Of a stretch of DNA of 64,000 bases, positions 51,783 to 58,098 are shown piece after piece. Source of the stretch: JAKIWV01 sp963773945 (lineage in GTDB: Archaea; Thermoplasmatota; Thermoplasmata; Lutacidiplasmatales; UBA184). Each line of letters starts with the position of its first letter. Within the stretch, counting starts at the first letter, position 1. The notes under the pieces are model-generated. The model searched no databases. It was not told the origin of the DNA and saw only the letters and a list, made by a program, of their open reading frames with translations. The stretch lies in contig CAVZDD010000005.1 of the NCBI GenBank assembly GCA_963773945.1, positions 744,001 to 808,000 on the forward strand. The letters are read 5' to 3'. The position numbers and the translations under genes are program-made.

Positions 51783-52759
51783 GGAGCTTCCTCCCAATGC
51801 CGCTCGGAAAGGTAGCGGTCTCCCCCATCGGGGAGGATCGTCACCATGACGGCCGGAACGCTGAGCGTTGCGGCGATGGAGAGCATCGCCGCGACGACCG
51901 CGCCGGACGAGGTGCCCACGAAGAGCCCCTCTTCACGGGCGAGTCGACGGGTCATCAACTGGGAATCTTCCGTGGACACCCGAACTGTTTCGTCAATCCA
52001 CCGTTCATCGTAAGTCCCCGGCCGCAGGGCGGTGGGGAGGTGTTTCAATCCCTCGATACCGTGCATGGGTCCTTCCGGCTCCACCCCGATGACCCGAACG
52101 TTGGGGAATACCTGCTTTAGGAAACGGCCGGCGCCCGAGATGGTCCCGCCTGTCCCCACCCCCGCTACGAAGTGGGTCACGCGTCCCGACGTTTGCGTCC
52201 AGATCTCGGGCCCGGTGCCGGTGAAGTGCGCTTCGGGATTGGCCGGATGATTGTACTGGTCGGGGTAGTAGTATCGCCCCGGCTCGGCGGTGGCGCGTCG
52301 TCGGGCTTCGCGTTGGGCCCCATCGGTTCCTTCCGCAGGATCGGTGAAGAGAATCTCGGCGCCATAGGTCCGGAGTCGCTGCACCCGCTCGGGACTCGCG
52401 TTGCGGGGAAGGCAGACCGCGACCGGGAAGCGGAGGCGCGCCCCTAACATCGCATAGGCGATGCCAGTGTTGCCGCTCGTCGCGTCGATGAGAGTCCTGC
52501 CGCCTCCCAGCGCGCCGGACGCAAGGGCGCTGCGGACAATCCCGAACGCGGCCCGGTCCTTGACTGAACCCGTGGGATTGAGGAATTCGGCCTTCCCCCA
52601 GAGCTCGTGCGTGGGCGGAAGGTCGTGACCGATCCGCTCCAGTCGGAGGAGAGGTGTGTTCCCCACGGTGCCAATCGAAAGGTCCGGTCCGGTCGGTGCG
52701 GGTCCCAACGCGGCGTTGGCCGCCGTGGAGTCTACCGAAGCTGGATGAGATGCGTGCAC
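51779..52759 (-). CDS. cysM: Cysteine synthase (CysM/CysK family)
   Basis: 326 residues from a GTG at 52759. PLP Lys in FLNPTGSVKDRAAFG, phosphate loop GVGTGGTISGAG, substrate loop ATSGNTG, start DLSIGTVGNTPLLRL. It forms cysteine from O-acetyl- or O-phosphoserine with sulfide or with a carrier thiocarboxylate; the JAMM and CysO-like neighbours favour the last. The first codons overlap the left copy of the element's attachment core, and the TATA-like box lies within the element, so insertion has changed its promoter. A later TTG start is conceivable because similarity begins near residue 27. Confidence 0.9.
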   Translation of the reverse strand: MHASHPASVDSTAANAALGPAPTGPDLSIGTVGNTPLLRLERIGHDLPPTHELWGKAEFLNPTGSVKDRAAFGIVRSALASGALGGGRTLIDATSGNTGIAYAMLGARLRFPVAVCLPRNASPERVQRLRTYGAEILFTDPAEGTDGAQREARRRATAEPGRYYYPDQYNHPANPEAHFTGTGPEIWTQTSGRVTHFVAGVGTGGTISGAGRFLKQVFPNVRVIGVEPEGPMHGIEGLKHLPTALRPGTYDERWIDETVRVSTEDSQLMTRRLAREEGLFVGTSSGAVVAAMLSIAATLSVPAVMVTILPDGGDRYLSERHWEEAP

Positions 52760-52762
52760 GTC
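52735..52762 (-). other. attL: displaced 3' end of the sufR-like gene
   Basis: On the minus strand this stretch reads T-C-T-H-L-I-Q-L-R-stop in the frame continuing from the 12-base core at 52751-52762 (plus strand TGCGTGCACGTC). The same residues end the intact SufR-like protein at 59041-59071, but with different codons at almost every third position. It is therefore taken as the original host 3' end of sufR, left behind when the element inserted and replaced it. Confidence 0.8.
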
Positions 52763-52788
52763 CGTCCCACCTCAGGGACGGCGCCGCT

Positions 52789-52797
52789 CCAATAAGC
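52789..52797 (-). promoter_or_regulatory. TATA-like box of cysM, supplied by the element
   Basis: GCTTATTGG on the minus strand is centred about 34 bases before the cysM GTG at 52759 and lies inside the element, past the repeat core. Confidence 0.4.
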
Positions 52798-52910
52798 CCT
52801 GCTGGTGTCCGGTTCAGCGAGTCCGATATCGACGCCCTCGTCGCCTGGGTCGCCCGCAACCCGCCCGCTCGAACAGCCCTAAGGAATCCGACTAAGCCAA
52901 CCCGTTCTCA

Positions 52911-52938
52911 GGCGGGGGGCAACCCCCGCCTATTTTTC
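52911..52938 (+). terminator. Perfect 9-bp hairpin with GCAA loop and T-run
   Basis: AGGCGGGGG (52911-52919), loop GCAA, CCCCCGCCT (52924-52932), then ATTTTT. This is a textbook intrinsic-type terminator for plus-strand transcription with a GNRA loop. It stands just inside the left end of the element, where no convincing plus-strand gene ends; a short frame at 52750-52995 reads through it. It may insulate the element, or end a small RNA starting near the left end. Confidence 0.6.
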
Positions 52939-52985
52939 CTGACACCGCGGATCTGCTGCGGTCAGATCCACGAAGCCGGGGGGCC

Positions 52986-53348
52986 GTGCCCTTGACGCGA
53001 CGGACAATCCTGGCGTGTCCGGTCTGTGGACTCGAGATCAGCGGCTACAAAGGCGCGCTGGTGGACCACCTTCGCGACGTTGACGGACGCGAGGACGCCG
53101 AAATTCTTGCGGTCTTCGTCGTCCGAACCCGGCGCACGACCCTCTCCCTCTCACCCCCGGACCCGCCGAAAACCGACGGTGGACCAATCACCATCGGGCC
53201 GGACATGCCGGCGCGCGACGCCGGTCGGATCTACCGGGCGCAGTCCCGGGTGAGCGCGAAACCAAAGGCCGTAGGAGGCGGCCGTCGGAGGAAGTCGACC
53301 TTCGAGAGCTCGTCGCCCGGATCCCGTGGCGAGCTCGAGGTCGCATAG
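52986..53348 (+). CDS. Small zinc-finger-like protein (element)
   Basis: 120 residues from a GTG at 52986. The N terminus holds CPVCGLEISGYKGALVDHLRD, a C2H2-like finger in which the fourth ligand position is not His. It matches in layout the finger of the protein at 56167-56472 (CPEGCNRLFSGQGLVGHLLF). The rest is basic and Pro/Ser-rich. Likely nucleic-acid-binding regulator of the element. No better start upstream. Confidence 0.6.
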   Translation: MPLTRRTILACPVCGLEISGYKGALVDHLRDVDGREDAEILAVFVVRTRRTTLSLSPPDPPKTDGGPITIGPDMPARDAGRIYRAQSRVSAKPKAVGGGRRRKSTFESSSPGSRGELEVA

Positions 53349-53672
53349 AGACGGGCCGTCCTCAGCGCCACTTCCCTCCGAAGCAGGAGGAAGGGTGCCA
53401 GCTCATCCGGCAGGTCGTGACGATCGAGACCTGGACTGATAATCAGCATGGAACCTGGACTCTTGAACCTTCGGCACGACGGCGCGGGCCACGCACGTGA
53501 GTGTGTGTACAATCCCTGGGGCTTGGCAACCCCAGGAGCCGCCGTGTTCGCAAACCGCGGGGCAGCGGGCTTAGAGGACGGTCCATCGATTTTCCTCTGT
53601 TTCTCTCTCGATTTTCCTCTACATGGAGGAGCAACCGACGGTCCGCGATATTCACACACACCAGGAGAAACG
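53349..53672. other. 324-base intergenic region of the element with hairpin and repeats
   Basis: No gene seen. Contains a 7-bp hairpin CCTGGGG/CCCCAGG at 53515-53536, a 13-base direct repeat (53586-53620, listed separately), a TATA-like GCGATATTC near 53646 and the ribosome binding site AGGAG before the ATG at 53673. Probably the control region of the following small-gene operon. Confidence 0.5.
53586..53620 (+). repeat. Two 13-base direct repeats TCGATTTTCCTCT
   Basis: Identical copies at 53586-53598 and 53608-53620, a period of 22 bases (two helix turns), 53-87 bases before the ATG at 53673. A partial copy, CGATTTTCCT, occurs at 56111-56120, about 47 bases before the ATG of another element gene (56167). 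Likely binding sites for an element regulator. Confidence 0.6.
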
Positions 53673-54029
53673 ATGGCACCACGAAGAAAACTGGACCGAA
53701 GGAAGCTCGAGCTGATGGCCGAACGAGTAAGGGACGCGGGGACCGCGGGCGTGCACCGCTCGATCCTGGCGGTGGCCTATGGGATCTCCCCGTCGACGCT
53801 GCGCGTCGAGTACGACGCGGTCCTATTGGACGTCGCGCCCGACCTCTACCGGCACGGCGCGACGTACTACGTCGACTCGGACAAGAGCGCGCAGCTTCTC
53901 AACGCGCTCGTCCTCGAACGACAGGGGGACGTGGGGGGTGCGTTCGAGATCCGCCAACAGCTCCGCACGGGGCGGGCCCCCGTGACGGTCGGGCAGCGTA
54001 CCCTCGACTCCGAGGAGGCGGGCTCGTGA
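53673..54029 (+). CDS. Small HTH-like protein of unknown function (element)
   Basis: 118 residues from the ATG at 53673, with AGGAG six bases upstream. Basic start (APRRKLDRRKLELMAERV) followed by GVHRSILAVAYGISPSTLRVEYDAV, which has helix-turn-helix character, and a C-terminal helical part. May be a DNA-binding regulator of the element. First of three coupled genes (GTGA overlap at 54026-54029). Confidence 0.6.
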   Translation: MAPRRKLDRRKLELMAERVRDAGTAGVHRSILAVAYGISPSTLRVEYDAVLLDVAPDLYRHGATYYVDSDKSAQLLNALVLERQGDVGGAFEIRQQLRTGRAPVTVGQRTLDSEEAGS

Positions 54030-54550
54030 GCGCCCAATCCGTAACATCCTCTCGGCGGAGGCGTGCAACACTTCGCCGTCGGGTCTGCGAGGCCTGCGGA
54101 ATCGACTTCCGCGCCCGACGAAGGAGCGCCAGGTTCTGCTCCACTCGGTGCAGGGTCAGCTCCATGAGGTGGCGGCGTTCCGACCCACTGCTCCGTTTGA
54201 TCGCCGCCGAACGGTTGCTGCGCGAAGCGGCCGCGGCCTTTCGGGCCCGTGTCGACCACGACCCGGGAGATTCCGCTCAGATGAGAGCCGAAGCGAGGTT
54301 GGGGGCGCGAGTCTACCAGCTGGCGCTCGAGGTATGGGTACGATCGGCACACACCGCTGGCATCCCCCTCAGTGACTTAGGCGGCGCGCCCAAAAACAAC
54401 CCCGAGCTTCGGGAACTTTGGATCCTGGGAGGCATCCCCTCGGCCCGATTGAGTGAATTTATCCAATTCGTCCAGCGGAGGTGTCTCACTGTCGCTGACA
54501 ACCGATTCAACATGAACCCACTCGGGCCGAAGTGGGAGGCGAGCTCGTGA
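54026..54550 (+). CDS. FCS-type zinc-finger protein (element)
   Basis: 174 residues from a GTG at 54026 with GGAGG eight bases upstream; the start overlaps the previous stop (GTGA). CEACGIDFRARRRSARFCSTRCR is a CxxC-x11-12-FCSxxC zinc finger, like MYM/FCS or treble-clef fingers found in mobile-element proteins. The remainder is a charged helical domain. No enzyme motif seen. Confidence 0.65.
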   Translation: MSAQSVTSSRRRRATLRRRVCEACGIDFRARRRSARFCSTRCRVSSMRWRRSDPLLRLIAAERLLREAAAAFRARVDHDPGDSAQMRAEARLGARVYQLALEVWVRSAHTAGIPLSDLGGAPKNNPELRELWILGGIPSARLSEFIQFVQRRCLTVADNRFNMNPLGPKWEASS

Positions 54551-54906
54551 GGCGTCGGGGACCGCCGCGGCGGCGGGGCGACAGGGCGGACTGGAGCGCG
54601 CTCCAACGGGAGCTCTCCAGGACGGAAAGGTCGGTTCGTCGGCTCGGGCCGGTGTTGGACACGCTGGAGGAAAGATACTCTCCCGCGAAGAACGCTCCCA
54701 ACGTGGGAGCGTTCTCTCCCCGACCCGAGACCTACACGGTACAAGTCTGTACCTGGTGCCATCACAGGGCAGCCCACCACCGCCGAGGGGATTGCGACGT
54801 GGAAGACCCAAGGACGTTGACTGGTCGGTGCACGTGCAAAGCCGCCGCGGTACGTGACAAGAACGGGAGCTGGGTCATCGTGGTCCGCCCGAAGGGCCAG
54901 CCATGA
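54547..54906 (+). CDS. Cys/His-rich protein (element)
   Basis: 119 residues from a GTG at 54547, overlapping the previous stop by GTGA and with GGAGG eight bases upstream. Very basic start (RRRGPPRRRGDRADW), a helical middle, then CTWCHHRAAHHRRGDC and RCTCKAAAVRD, a potential zinc site. Ends seven bases before the stop of a gene on the other strand (54914). Not recognised. Confidence 0.6.
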   Translation: MRRRGPPRRRGDRADWSALQRELSRTERSVRRLGPVLDTLEERYSPAKNAPNVGAFSPRPETYTVQVCTWCHHRAAHHRRGDCDVEDPRTLTGRCTCKAAAVRDKNGSWVIVVRPKGQP

Positions 54907-54913
54907 AGACCGC

Positions 54914-55108
54914 TCAGGCGAACCGCGCGATCATGTCGCCCCACTTCTGGTTCAGCACGTCGATTCGGTGGAAGAACTCCCCGATGTCGGTCAACATCTT
55001 ATCCCGCTCGACGGGGGACTCGGGGACCTCTATCTCGTTCAGGATGCGCAACATCTCGTCGGCGAGCTCGTTCATCTTCACGACGGGGGAGCTCCCGTTC
55101 TCGGGCAT
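54914..55108 (-). CDS. 64-residue acidic helical protein, opposite strand (element)
   Basis: ATG at 55108, stop at 54914. Codon choice (GAG, AAG, ATC, GTC endings) shows clear coding character on this strand, whereas the overlapping plus-strand frame (54903-55133) looks like its shadow. Predicted helices: KMNELADEMLRILNEIEVP and RDKMLTDIGEFFHRIDVLNQ. Could be a coiled-coil dimer. The only minus-strand gene inside the element. Confidence 0.55.
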   Translation of the reverse strand: MPENGSSPVVKMNELADEMLRILNEIEVPESPVERDKMLTDIGEFFHRIDVLNQKWGDMIARFA

Positions 55109-55133
55109 GGAGCCCGCGATGGCGGGGATGTAG

Positions 55134-55316
55134 ATGGCGAAGAGGGGGACCAGGTGGACCGTCACGGTCACGTTCGACTTCGATGAGGAGAGCTTCACCT
55201 TCACGACCGACACCCGCTTGCTGCTCGACCGGCTCAGGCTGCTCCTGGACCACGACGACTTCCCGAACTGCGTGGTGACGATCTCGAAGTGGACGCCCCA
55301 GAACTTGGACGGGTAG
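55134..55316 (+). CDS. 60-residue protein (element)
   Basis: ATG at 55134, right after an in-frame TAG, so the start is fixed. Alternating beta pattern WTVTVTFDFDEESFTFTT then a charged helix LLLDRLRLLLDHDDF, suggesting a small alpha/beta fold. Strong GC3 coding signal. Followed after six bases by the next small gene. No family recognised. Confidence 0.6.
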   Translation: MAKRGTRWTVTVTFDFDEESFTFTTDTRLLLDRLRLLLDHDDFPNCVVTISKWTPQNLDG

Positions 55317-55322
55317 TAGCAG

Positions 55323-55472
55323 ATGACGCTGAACGTTCTCAGCAAGGAGCTCCAGGTGGTCGCCGCCAAGCACGGGTACGTCGTCACGAAGCAGTACAAC
55401 CTGGTCCGCCTGAACTCGGTCACGGTCTACGTGCGGCTCGACAAGACCCACGCCGGGCTCGTGGAGAAGTAG
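55323..55472 (+). CDS. 49-residue protein (element)
   Basis: ATG at 55323, TAG at 55470-55472 directly followed by the ATG of the recombinase gene. Sequence has a helix (NVLSKELQVVAAKHGYVV) and two strands (LVRLNSVTVYVRLDK). Good codon signal. Probably translated with its neighbours; unknown function. Confidence 0.55.
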   Translation: MTLNVLSKELQVVAAKHGYVVTKQYNLVRLNSVTVYVRLDKTHAGLVEK

Positions 55473-56069
55473 ATGTTGGAGCCGGCGACCCACGCGAGCC
55501 GCCCGCTCGTCGTGTTCGTGCCGACACGCGCCACGACGGCGCTCCTCTTCCTGAGGTGCAGCACGTCCGAACAGGACTACACGCGACAGCGTGAGGACCT
55601 GGAGCGCGACGCCGCACGGCTCGGTTGGGAAGTCGTCGGCACGATCGGTGCGTACGTCTCGGGCACGTCGAACGAGAACGAGCTCAACGAGCTCCGCGCC
55701 CGGGCGGCCCGGCACGAGTTCGATGTCTGCATGGTGTGGGAGCTCTCCCGGCTGTCCCGGAGAGGCCCGGCGGCCGTTTTCGAGCTCCTGACGCAGCTCG
55801 AACGATTGGGCACGCGCGTTTGGTCGCACTCCGAGACGTGGCTCGACCAGGACGGCCCTGCGCGTGAGCTCCTGATCTCGGTCTTCAGTTGGTGGGGCGC
55901 GATGGAGCGCGCGGCCATTTCGGCGCGCACAAAATCCGGCATGGCGTCAAGGAAGGCGCTTGGGATCCACGTCGGTCGGCCGCAGGGCGCGAAGGACCGG
56001 CGGCCCCGCAAACGCCGAGCGACAAGGGGACCCTTCTCCCGGCTTGAGTTCGCGTCGGGGTCTCGATAG
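55473..56069 (+). CDS. Serine recombinase (resolvase/invertase family)
   Basis: 198 residues from the ATG at 55473, immediately after the preceding stop. The catalytic Ser is Ser30 in FLRCSTSEQDYTRQREDL, with Arg in ELSRLSRRGP of the active site. The region after residue 165 holds a basic GRPQGAKDRRPRKRRATRG tail that replaces a full helix-turn-helix Hin domain. Such enzymes resolve dimers or invert segments. It is the second recombinase of the element besides the tyrosine integrase, and probably keeps the element monomeric. Confidence 0.9.
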   Translation: MLEPATHASRPLVVFVPTRATTALLFLRCSTSEQDYTRQREDLERDAARLGWEVVGTIGAYVSGTSNENELNELRARAARHEFDVCMVWELSRLSRRGPAAVFELLTQLERLGTRVWSHSETWLDQDGPARELLISVFSWWGAMERAAISARTKSGMASRKALGIHVGRPQGAKDRRPRKRRATRGPFSRLEFASGSR

Positions 56070-56076
56070 CAAATCG

Positions 56077-56106
56077 GGGGCAGAGCTGAGGGGTCCCCCT
56101 TTTTGG
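56077..56106 (+). terminator. Possible terminator after the serine recombinase
   Basis: GGGGG at 56077-56081 can pair with CCCCC at about 56096-56100, followed directly by TTTTT. The stem is short and the loop about 14 bases, so support is modest. Confidence 0.35.
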
Positions 56107-56166
56107 AGCCCGATTTTCCTACCCCTTTTTCTACGGGTTGGTGCGTGGGCTTGCTTGCTACTACCC

Positions 56167-56472
56167 ATGCGGAGAAAGAACAAGGCGTGTCCTGAGGGCT
56201 GCAATCGCTTATTCAGCGGCCAAGGTCTCGTCGGTCACTTACTTTTTGTTCACAAAATCAAGCTGGTTCGGACGATCCCGACCCCCCCCACCCCCGTGCC
56301 ATTGAGATATGTTCTTCCCGAAGACGAGCCGCGCCTTCACGATGAAATCCGGATGGCAGCGAGGCCGTCGTTCACCTCCGCGCCGGCTTCGCCACCGGCA
56401 CGGGCCTCGCCGCCCTCCGTGAGATCACACCGCTTCCCAGTCTCTATCGACTTGGGGGAGGCTCCTCGATGA
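56167..56472 (+). CDS. C2H2 zinc-finger protein (element)
   Basis: 101 residues from the ATG at 56167. CPEGCNRLFSGQGLVGHLLF followed by VHK makes a C2H2 finger with CxxxC and HxxxxH spacing. The rest is Pro/Ser-rich and basic. C2H2 proteins of this size are common regulators in archaeal viruses and plasmids. A copy of the CGATTTTCCT repeat lies 47-56 bases upstream. Overlaps the next gene by ATGA (56469-56472). Confidence 0.7.
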   Translation: MRRKNKACPEGCNRLFSGQGLVGHLLFVHKIKLVRTIPTPPTPVPLRYVLPEDEPRLHDEIRMAARPSFTSAPASPPARASPPSVRSHRFPVSIDLGEAPR

Positions 56473-56831
56473 GCGGCACGGAGCTCGCGACGGGCCGAAA
56501 CCGCAGGGTGGCAACCTTCTCTCCATCGGCCTTGGAGCAATCCCGCGATCATTTGCTTCAGGGTTTACTCGAACAGGACCGGGTGTTCCTCGAGGCGTGC
56601 GCGCAGACGGGCACCGACCCACGCGCATCCGTGCGTGTAGCCGTAGGGGGGCCTGGGCTCGTCGCGGTCTCAATCAAGCCTGAGTGCGTCGCGAATCTCC
56701 TGCGGTTTGTGCGGAGCGCGCCCCGGCGACTCGAGCTCGATTTCACGGAAGCGCCGGTCTTCGACGACGAGCCCACGCCTTCACTCCCTCCTCCCTCACT
56801 GTCCAAACCAACGGACAAAAACAGGAGTTGA
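56469..56831 (+). CDS. Unknown protein (element)
   Basis: 120 residues, start overlapping the previous stop (ATGA). N-terminal charged helix (SALEQSRDHLLQGLLEQDRVF), a beta-rich middle (SVRVAVGGPGLVAVSIKP) and a Pro/Ser-rich tail. No family recognised. The next gene follows after four bases, with its ribosome binding site inside the last codons. Confidence 0.6.
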   Translation: MSGTELATGRNRRVATFSPSALEQSRDHLLQGLLEQDRVFLEACAQTGTDPRASVRVAVGGPGLVAVSIKPECVANLLRFVRSAPRRLELDFTEAPVFDDEPTPSLPPPSLSKPTDKNRS

Positions 56832-56835
56832 AAAC

Positions 56836-57141
56836 ATGGCAAGACTGAGCTACGCCTTTCCCGATGGAGAGTTCGACCGACCGATGGGACCGATGGCGAC
56901 GCTGGGCGACCCGCTCCGAAGTGAGCTGTCAATCGGCGCACGCCGGGCGTGGGACAGTCCCACCGGGCAGGCGCGACGCGAGCAACTACGCGCCGCGGCC
57001 AGAGGCCCCGCTGGCGAGATGAGCCGGGCGATCGCGCCGTTCCGGGCCCAGATCTCGAACGCCTTTCGGCGTGTGGGTCCGTCGCTGTCGACCGCCTACC
57101 GGTCGATCTGGAGCGGCTACGGATACGAGAGCCCCTTCTGA
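56836..57141 (+). CDS. Unknown protein (element)
   Basis: 101 residues from the ATG at 56836 with AGGAG eight bases upstream. Contains RPMGPMATLGDPLRSELS, an Arg-rich middle (TGQARREQLRAAARGP) and an aromatic C terminus (AYRSIWSGYGYESPF). Composition suggests a structural or nucleic-acid-coating protein, but no family is recognised. Eight bases before the next gene. Confidence 0.55.
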   Translation: MARLSYAFPDGEFDRPMGPMATLGDPLRSELSIGARRAWDSPTGQARREQLRAAARGPAGEMSRAIAPFRAQISNAFRRVGPSLSTAYRSIWSGYGYESPF

Positions 57142-57149
57142 ACGGAAAG

Positions 57150-57572
57150 GTGAATCGTAAGGAGGTTCAGAGCGTGGGAGCCGGAGGGGTTGTCGCCGGT
57201 GGCCTTGTCGCGGGCGGGATCGTGTACGGAGTGGGACTCCATTTCGGCTGGTGGGAACTACCGACGTGGCTCCAGCCACCGGCCGCGCCGGCCGCGGCGT
57301 CGCAAGCCTCAGCGGAGGGAGCACCGCCGGCGCGATACGGACTGAGGTTCACCCAAGAGGGGCAAACGAACACCGATGTAGGTCCGAGCGCGCGCTACCC
57401 CGGAGCAACTGAGCGCCGCGCAAGGTTCAGCTACGTGCAATCTCCGCCGTTCGTGGTCGAGCCCGAGGGCGCCGCCGCGGCGCGTAGGTCGTTTCAGGCC
57501 ATAGAATCCGGACGGACGAGCCAAGAAAACGCCGTCGTGCTGCGAAGATTATTCGCTACGCCGTTCGGCTGA
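57150..57572 (+). CDS. Glycine-rich single-pass membrane protein (element)
   Basis: 140 residues from a GTG at 57150 (GGAAAG upstream). One membrane segment with small-residue zipper character (GAGGVVAGGLVAGGIVYGVG, about residues 10-30), then an outer region. The Gly-rich helix resembles coat or pilus-like proteins of filamentous viruses, but this is only a resemblance. Last gene of the 56167-57572 operon. Confidence 0.55.
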   Translation: MNRKEVQSVGAGGVVAGGLVAGGIVYGVGLHFGWWELPTWLQPPAAPAAASQASAEGAPPARYGLRFTQEGQTNTDVGPSARYPGATERRARFSYVQSPPFVVEPEGAAAARRSFQAIESGRTSQENAVVLRRLFATPFG

Positions 57573-57573
57573 G

Positions 57574-57592
57574 TGTGGCACATTGTGGCACA
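57574..57592 (+). repeat. Tandem 9-base repeats TGTGGCACA
   Basis: Copies at 57574-57582 and 57584-57592, a period of 10 bases (one helix turn), just after the last structural gene stop. Suits cooperative protein binding, for example integrase arm sites or a repressor operator. Confidence 0.5.
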
Positions 57593-57600
57593 ATCACTCG

Positions 57601-57708
57601 ATGATCGACAAAGGGGTCGACTTGCACGGGGTCGTCTTCGGCGTCGAGAACGTGGCGCCGGTTGTTCCGGTGAGCTCCGTCGCGGCGCCCCCACCAACGA
57701 CAGGTTGA
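57601..57708 (+). CDS. Possible 35-residue peptide (element)
   Basis: ATG at 57601, TGA at 57706. Sequence starts MIDKGVDLHGVVFGVENVAP and ends Pro/Thr-rich. No ribosome binding site or family match; moderate codon bias only. Confidence 0.25.
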   Translation: MIDKGVDLHGVVFGVENVAPVVPVSSVAAPPPTTG

Positions 57709-57791
57709 TCGGAGCTCTCTCGGAAAACGTATGAACTACTTTCGCTTCCTCGATTCAGTGTCGACTGTCAGCGGCACGGGTGATGCGCCTC

Positions 57792-57831
57792 GGCGCCTAC
57801 CCGCGATTCTGACAGATCGCGGGCGGGCGCC
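57792..57831. repeat. Long interrupted inverted repeat
   Basis: GGCGCC-TA-CCCGCGAT, loop TCTGACAG, ATCGCGGG-CG-GGCGCC: 14 paired bases interrupted by a 2+2 mismatch. Lies just upstream of the earliest possible integrase start (TTG 57835). Could be a recombination accessory site, origin hairpin or RNA structure controlling the integrase. Confidence 0.6.
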
Positions 57832-58098
57832 CCCTTGACTTCTGAGTTGGTCCGCGGCGTTTCGGGCGAGTTCTGGACCTCGTCCCACGATGGGACCAGG
57901 TTCCGGCTGTGGGTCCCGACCGAAGCAACCCCGGCGCCGACGCCGTCCAAATCCACGCTGGCCTTCGAGACGATCCTGCCCTCACCGTCGTCACTCTCCC
58001 GACTTGTCGAGGTGAAAACGGCCGGTCCCCCGCCACCTTGTACGCCTTCATGCGCATCACCGACAGAAACAGTTTCATCAACCGTTTCGAGGAAGTTC

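Larger units (their letters stand above)
57573..58098. other. Control region of the element upstream of the integrase
   Basis: Holds tandem repeats at 57574-57592, two 35-codon frames (57601-57708 and 57731-57838) of doubtful reality, a long inverted repeat at 57792-57831, and a stretch (57835-58098) with coding-like bias in two frames that is either an N-terminal extension of the integrase or an overlapping small gene. No clear TATA box. Confidence 0.4.

Noticed and set aside
52750..52995. 81-codon plus frame starting in the attL core
   Set aside because: It contains the perfect terminator hairpin, starts inside the attachment repeat and has no match; at most a gene remnant.
54903..55133. 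76-codon plus frame following the 54547 gene with an ATGA overlap
   Set aside because: Although the overlap looks like coupling, codon bias clearly favours the minus-strand gene at 54914-55108; the plus product is Ser/Met-rich without pattern.
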